Part shown: in pieces, positions 60,442 to 64,000 of the stretch
How the letters are laid out: every line of letters starts with the position of its first letter
How positions within the stretch are numbered: the stretch's first letter is position 1
Origin: Flammeovirgaceae bacterium UBA6059
GTDB lineage: Bacteria > Bacteroidota > Bacteroidia > Cytophagales > Cyclobacteriaceae
Direction of reading: 5' to 3'
Length of the DNA: 64,000 bases
NCBI GenBank assembly: GCA_002435755.1
Contig: DIYH01000028.1
Coordinates: 1-64,000, forward strand
Program-made: the position numbers and the translations under genes
Notes under the pieces: generated by a model
Database searches by the model: none
Told to the model about the DNA's origin: nothing
What the model saw: only the letters and a program-made list of their open reading frames with translations

Positions 60442-61980
60442 CTAGACCACAGGTGCCGGGTCGCCCAATAGTTTACGCTTCAGCCTAATTTTCGCCATTT
60501 CCTCCACATTGACCCGTTGTTGAGGACCAAATCGCTTTTCGACCAAATTCAGATACTCCGGATTGGTAAAATAAGTGTGCCACGCCTTATCACGAAACTC
60601 TAATACTTCTGCTGATGAGCAATGCTTTGTAGGGAGTGGTTCGCTTTCGTAGCTTAGGAATGCATAGCCTTCATAACTGGTAGGGAGCTTCCAGCCATTC
60701 TGCTTGGCCGTGTTATATAGGGGACTACCTGGTAGCGCCTGACAAGGATATAGATTAGCTGTTTCCGTATTTAGCTCAAGAGCCAAATCCAATGTTTCCT
60801 GCATGGTGTCCAAGGTATCATCAGGAAACCCGAATATATAATTGGCTATGACATTAATATCAGCTCCTCTGATCTCATCGGCTACTTGACGAATATTGAT
60901 GTCTTTAAATGATCCCTTGGATACTTCTTTGCGAATCACCTGATTGGCAGCTTCCACTCCCAGTGCTAACCAATCAATACCTGCCTTTTTGAAGAGTTCT
61001 AGATACTGCGGCCTAACCGTGTCTATGCGAGAATAAGACCACATTCTCAGGCCCAATTGCCGATCAATTATATTGTTGAGCAGAGGGTCATAATATCGCC
61101 TATCGAAAAAAAACATCTCATCCGATATGCGAATCGTTTGGCAGCCCATTTCTGCCAGTTTTTCAAACTCTCGTGTAATAAATTCAGGTGACCAAAAGCG
61201 CATTACGGGCGATTGGGCAGATACCACACCGTCTGTATTGTCTGCTCGATTAACAATATTGATCATACAGAAGTCACACTTGAACCTGCATCCAAGAGAG
61301 GTATAGATCGCAGCAAACGGAGACCTTTTGTTATGGTCAAACCCTGCATGCCAGAAGTGAGCCCTGTAGAGGTCAAGCGGTTTGTCTCTATACGGTAGCA
61401 GATCCCAGGCATAGCCGGGCAGTTCTATATCCATACGGTCCTGCGGCACTATCCTCTCGGGGGCATTCAATACTGGAACACCCTTCTGTTTATGGCCTAT
61501 ACCTTTGACCTTCGATAGATCTCTATTGAGATCAGCTCGTAGCAGATTGTGCAGTGCGTAGACCCCTTCGTTGAGCAGTACAATATCTACATCAGGCAAA
61601 GCCAATACCTCTAAGGGCAGGGCACTGGCATGCGACCCTACGACGCATGTAACGTACTCCGGGCTCTCCTCCTTGAGAAGTTTGCAAAGAATGCTACACC
61701 CTATCATATTGGTGGTACCGGAGTTGGGATTTTGTCCATAAACAACCATGCAGACCAAACGTGCATTTACCTCTTTAACACGTCGCACTGTTTCCTCGTT
61801 TGTCAACCCTTCAGCCAACGGATCAATAAGCGCGACAGAGAAACCCTTTGCTCTGCAAGACTGTGCAAGGAGCAAGCTCCATGTCGGGGGCTCTATCGCG
61901 GAATATGTTTTACTCAGCTTTTGATAAGCCGAAGAAGCAGAATCCGGATTCACAAAAAGTACATCTATACGGCTACTCAT
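60442..61980 (-). CDS. B12-binding-domain radical SAM protein
   Basis: A 512-residue enzyme with an N-terminal cobalamin-binding-type Rossmann domain (about 1-150, VLFVNPDSASSAYQKLSK, then VVGSHASALP; no DxHxxG motif seen) and a radical SAM domain with the cluster motif Cys231-RFK-Cys235-DF-Cys238. The C-terminal part is of the type seen in class B methylases and oxidoreductases acting on sugars, lipids or antibiotics. Its place beside glycosyltransferase and deoxysugar genes suggests sugar modification. The reaction cannot be assigned. Confidence 0.85.
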   Translation of the reverse strand: MSSRIDVLFVNPDSASSAYQKLSKTYSAIEPPTWSLLLAQSCRAKGFSVALIDPLAEGLTNEETVRRVKEVNARLVCMVVYGQNPNSGTTNMIGCSILCKLLKEESPEYVTCVVGSHASALPLEVLALPDVDIVLLNEGVYALHNLLRADLNRDLSKVKGIGHKQKGVPVLNAPERIVPQDRMDIELPGYAWDLLPYRDKPLDLYRAHFWHAGFDHNKRSPFAAIYTSLGCRFKCDFCMINIVNRADNTDGVVSAQSPVMRFWSPEFITREFEKLAEMGCQTIRISDEMFFFDRRYYDPLLNNIIDRQLGLRMWSYSRIDTVRPQYLELFKKAGIDWLALGVEAANQVIRKEVSKGSFKDINIRQVADEIRGADINVIANYIFGFPDDTLDTMQETLDLALELNTETANLYPCQALPGSPLYNTAKQNGWKLPTSYEGYAFLSYESEPLPTKHCSSAEVLEFRDKAWHTYFTNPEYLNLVEKRFGPQQRVNVEEMAKIRLKRKLLGDPAPVV

Positions 61981-62021
61981 TGTTCGTCTATTTGGAATCT
62001 AAAATAAGATGCATAAAGAGC

Positions 62022-63224
62022 TCACAGCGCATTGAGAATAACACAAAGCGCACGAACTTTCTCCTGAGACAGCTCTGGGAAGTTCCCGATATAATACCCA
62101 AAGAAATGAACATGATCTACTACCGGGTAGTCATTGGGCGAAGTATCTCTTAATAAAGTCCTGAGGTAAGGCTGACGCAACTGATTGCCTCCCCCAGATG
62201 CACCCCTTCTATACTCGATCTTTAATTCATCGAGTTTAGATTCGACCCTATCTCTTAGTCCTTCATCAGGGTTGCGCAGTACTAACGTGAATGCATAGTT
62301 GCATGAACCTTCTTGATCAAACTCAGTGTAATATTTACTCGAATCTAGGTCTGACAAAAAAATCGATAGATTTTCAAACCTTAGCTTGTTGTTATCATCG
62401 AGACGATTGAGCTGGGATAACCCTATGACTGCATTGATCTCAGTACTACGGACATTATACGCGGGATAGGCGAATATGAATTTTGGATTTAGATCAGGGT
62501 ATTGCCGAGCGTACTCATCCTGTGTGGTTGGATTATCTGATTCGCGTACCATGCCATGAGATCTAAACATGCGTGCAGCCTGATAGACCTCCTCATCATT
62601 GGTGCATACCATACCACCTTCGATGGTACTAAGGTGGTGTGCATAATAGAATGAAAAATTGGACACCCAACCGTAGCTCCCTAAGCGCTTACCTTTAAAA
62701 GTAGCTCCGTGTGATTCACATGTATCTTCGATCAATGGGATTCCCCTGGCTTCAAGTTCAGAGATCAAATGATCAGTCAGGCCATTGTAGCCCAATACAT
62801 GCGTCATAAATACCGCACGAGTTTTGTCTGTGATCTTATTCAACACCTGATCAATATCCATACATAGATTCCTGGGATTGATATCAACAAAAACCGGAGT
62901 AAGTCCGGCTTGAAAAACAGAGGCTATGTCAGAGACCCAGGTTAGTGTCGGTACTATCACCTCTCCTTCTCCCTTCAATTGTTTGAGAATAGCCATGGTC
63001 AACAAATTGGCCGACGAACCGGAATTAACGAAGACACTATACTTCACCCCAAGCCACTCACTCCAGGCATTTTCAAACTCTCGGACCTTTTTTGATTGAG
63101 TCAGAATGGGAATATCTTGATTAAGAAAATCGATTACATTGTCCAGGTCTGTACGAGTAATATTATGATTCATCAATGGCCAATCCCGGGCTATAGATTC
63201 AGCGCTAGCTACTGAGGTTTTCAT
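62022..63224 (-). CDS. DegT/DnrJ-family PMP-dependent sugar 3-dehydratase-like protein (ColD type)
   Basis: A 400-residue protein of the DegT/DnrJ/EryC1/StrS aminotransferase fold: FVNSGSSANLLTMAIL, PTLTWVSDIASVFQAGLTPVFVDI and IEDTCESHGATFKGK. The position where aminotransferases have the PLP lysine reads FYYAHHLSTIEGGMV, with His196-His197 and no lysine. That is the mark of ColD/E1-type enzymes, which use PMP to remove the 3-hydroxyl of NDP-4-keto-6-deoxyhexoses. The cysteine set for the iron-sulfur cluster of E1 is absent, so ColD is the closer model. It follows the E1-like genes on the same strand. Confidence 0.85.
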   Translation of the reverse strand: MKTSVASAESIARDWPLMNHNITRTDLDNVIDFLNQDIPILTQSKKVREFENAWSEWLGVKYSVFVNSGSSANLLTMAILKQLKGEGEVIVPTLTWVSDIASVFQAGLTPVFVDINPRNLCMDIDQVLNKITDKTRAVFMTHVLGYNGLTDHLISELEARGIPLIEDTCESHGATFKGKRLGSYGWVSNFSFYYAHHLSTIEGGMVCTNDEEVYQAARMFRSHGMVRESDNPTTQDEYARQYPDLNPKFIFAYPAYNVRSTEINAVIGLSQLNRLDDNNKLRFENLSIFLSDLDSSKYYTEFDQEGSCNYAFTLVLRNPDEGLRDRVESKLDELKIEYRRGASGGGNQLRQPYLRTLLRDTSPNDYPVVDHVHFFGYYIGNFPELSQEKVRALCVILNAL

Positions 63225-63235
63225 TTATTGATGAT

Positions 63236-63775
63236 TTATTTTTCGTTGTAGTAATCACCGTACTCGACAATGATAGTGCTTTTGCCATCCATACGACTGT
63301 ACGCTTTTTCATAGGCGGGAAAGACTTCTTCCGGCTCTTCCAACCTGATCACTTCAATGGCATTAGGCGCCATAAGACGAAAAGCTTCAGTAAAGTCTCC
63401 GATATGCTGATGCTGAGGATGGAGTGGACGTTCAGAGCCAATACTCGTCCTAATGATTACCTTAGGTTGATAACCTCCATTAGAAATAAGGGAAAACTTA
63501 TCTAAATGATTTACGATCTGATTTACTGCTAAGAGCAGAAAATTCCACCTTGGAAAAATACTTATTGGGATTATTCCATTAAGTGCCATACCATTAGTCA
63601 TTCCCATCTGCATCTCTTCATCGACAGGAAGCTCTAACTTCTTTCGATCGTCTATTTTCTTGAGTGTATTTGACATAGCTGTACCCGGTACTGCCACTGC
63701 CTGCCCTACAAATAGGGTTTCTGGCTTATCAGCCAAATACTCCATAGATCGCTTTAGTTCATCGAAATACCTCAT
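63236..63775 (-). CDS. Short thiamin-enzyme subunit, transketolase pyrimidine domain (E1-beta-like)
   Basis: A 179-residue protein matching the pyrimidine-binding domain of two-subunit thiamin enzymes: FVGQAVAVPGTAMSNTL, LPVDEEMQMGMTNGMALNG with the likely TPP glutamate, FPRWNFLLLAVNQIVNHLDK, and IRTSIGSERPLHPQHQHIGDFTEAF. It ends after that domain, so the C-terminal transketolase domain of full E1-beta (usually ~325 residues) is missing. It lies 15 nt after the alpha-like gene and 11 nt before the ColD-like gene, in one operon. Confidence 0.82.
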   Translation of the reverse strand: MRYFDELKRSMEYLADKPETLFVGQAVAVPGTAMSNTLKKIDDRKKLELPVDEEMQMGMTNGMALNGIIPISIFPRWNFLLLAVNQIVNHLDKFSLISNGGYQPKVIIRTSIGSERPLHPQHQHIGDFTEAFRLMAPNAIEVIRLEEPEEVFPAYEKAYSRMDGKSTIIVEYGDYYNEK

Positions 63776-63790
63776 GCCATCTTAACCCGA

Positions 63791-64000
63791 TTAAAATTGT
63801 ACTCGCTTGCCAGCCCCGGCATGAGGCCATTTAGTTTCATACCTGAAATAGGTGATGTTTGGGTTATCGCTATTTTCATAGGTCAGTTCATCCATACCCC
63901 ATACCTCTCGGGTATCTGTACAAACAGATTTGGAATTATCCTCAATCACCCAATGTATCGGCAGATCATGATTACTGCTATACTTAATCACTTCACTTGC
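63791..64000 (-). CDS. Thiamin-enzyme subunit, E1-alpha-like, C-terminal end (cut by window edge)
   Basis: The last ~69 residues of a TPP-binding subunit (EVIKYSSNHDLPIHWVIEDN, then REVWG and a GAGKRVQF end). The phrase HDLPIHWVIEDN matches the region after the TPP-binding motif in E1-alpha/transketolase N-halves. The frame stays open to base 64000; the GTG at 63991 is internal. It sits upstream of, and in operon with, the beta-like gene, forming a split E1-like enzyme of a sugar locus. Confidence 0.75.
   Translation of the reverse strand, partial: ASEVIKYSSNHDLPIHWVIEDNSKSVCTDTREVWGMDELTYENSDNPNITYFRYETKWPHAGAGKRVQF

Noticed and set aside
62022..63224. Iron-sulfur E1-type (RfbH/AscC) 3-dehydrase
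   Set aside because: The cluster-binding cysteine set is missing; only scattered cysteines are seen, so the ColD type fits better.
1..64000. CRISPR arrays, insertion sequences and prophage genes
   Set aside because: No regularly spaced repeats, no transposase or integrase frames and no phage structural genes were seen on either strand.

Overview
The window reads as chromosomal DNA of a member of the Bacteroidota, most likely a marine-type Cytophagales bacterium. The signs are a SusC/RagA-type TonB-dependent receptor, an OmpA protein with the four-domain layout of the type IX secretion subunit PorE, DUF2911, DUF2807, DUF1987/SiaC and 7TMR-DISM proteins, and many promoters of the Bacteroidota type (-7 box TAnnTTTG). 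The genus cannot be fixed from the sequence alone. No phage, transposase, rRNA or CRISPR array is visible. One tRNA (Ser, anticodon TGA) is present, flanked by decayed tRNA-Ser pieces.

Layout. 1-8.5 kb: start of a susC gene, a PorE-like OmpA protein, a MORN-repeat protein, the operon lepA-folD-queE and a lipid A-type acyltransferase. 8.5-20.7 kb: mostly single metabolic genes (PLP decarboxylase, TonB/MORN fusion, DUF2807 protein, GNAT acetyltransferase, gamma-glutamyltransferase, rarA, a DUF1080 lipoprotein with a Tat-exported Gfo/Idh/MocA oxidoreductase, an EamA exporter, threonine aldolase). 20.7-25.8 kb: a sugar-acid/aromatic block, with a TyrA-like dehydrogenase facing a tightly coupled three-gene operon: a pentulose-phosphate 3-epimerase fused to KdsD-like CBS domains, a DAHP synthase, and a KdsC-type phosphatase. 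25.9-30.5 kb: SiaC-like protein, giant tricorn-type S41 protease, YceI protein. 30.6-35.3 kb: a LytTR regulator diverging from a membrane-protein/winged-helix pair, then a TPR protein and a TonB-dependent receptor; two copies of one palindromic element precede the two parts. 35.4-43.6 kb: sucD, a hybrid histidine kinase, an FtsX/MacB-type permease, a FkbM methyltransferase, a GT25 glycosyltransferase and a lipoprotein. 43.8-52.5 kb: an AhpD-like protein and a small cupredoxin with signs of strong expression, a hicBA module whose toxin is only 59 residues, lpdA, fabG, a von Willebrand A membrane protein and a second FtsX/MacB permease. 52.6-58.9 kb: clpC, a Sua5/YrdC-WbqC pair, and the mltG-thioesterase-BrkB operon. 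59-64 kb: tRNA-Ser and its remnants, then the edge of a surface-glycan locus (GT2, B12-type radical SAM enzyme, ColD-like PMP-dependent 3-dehydratase, split two-subunit E1-like thiamin enzyme) that runs out of the window.

How the genes fit together. Much of the window is housekeeping (translation, folate, queuosine, cell wall, TCA cycle, proteolysis). The parts most worth a second look are the epimerase-CBS/DAHP synthase/KdsC operon, the twin-operator membrane-tethered regulator cassette, the tRNA-Ser-derived hairpin and flanking remnants, and the sugar cluster pairing a histidine-type 3-dehydratase with a split E1 enzyme. Start codons were moved from the longest open frame to an internal start for several genes where promoter position, a terminator or protein family length argued for it; each case is explained in its entry.
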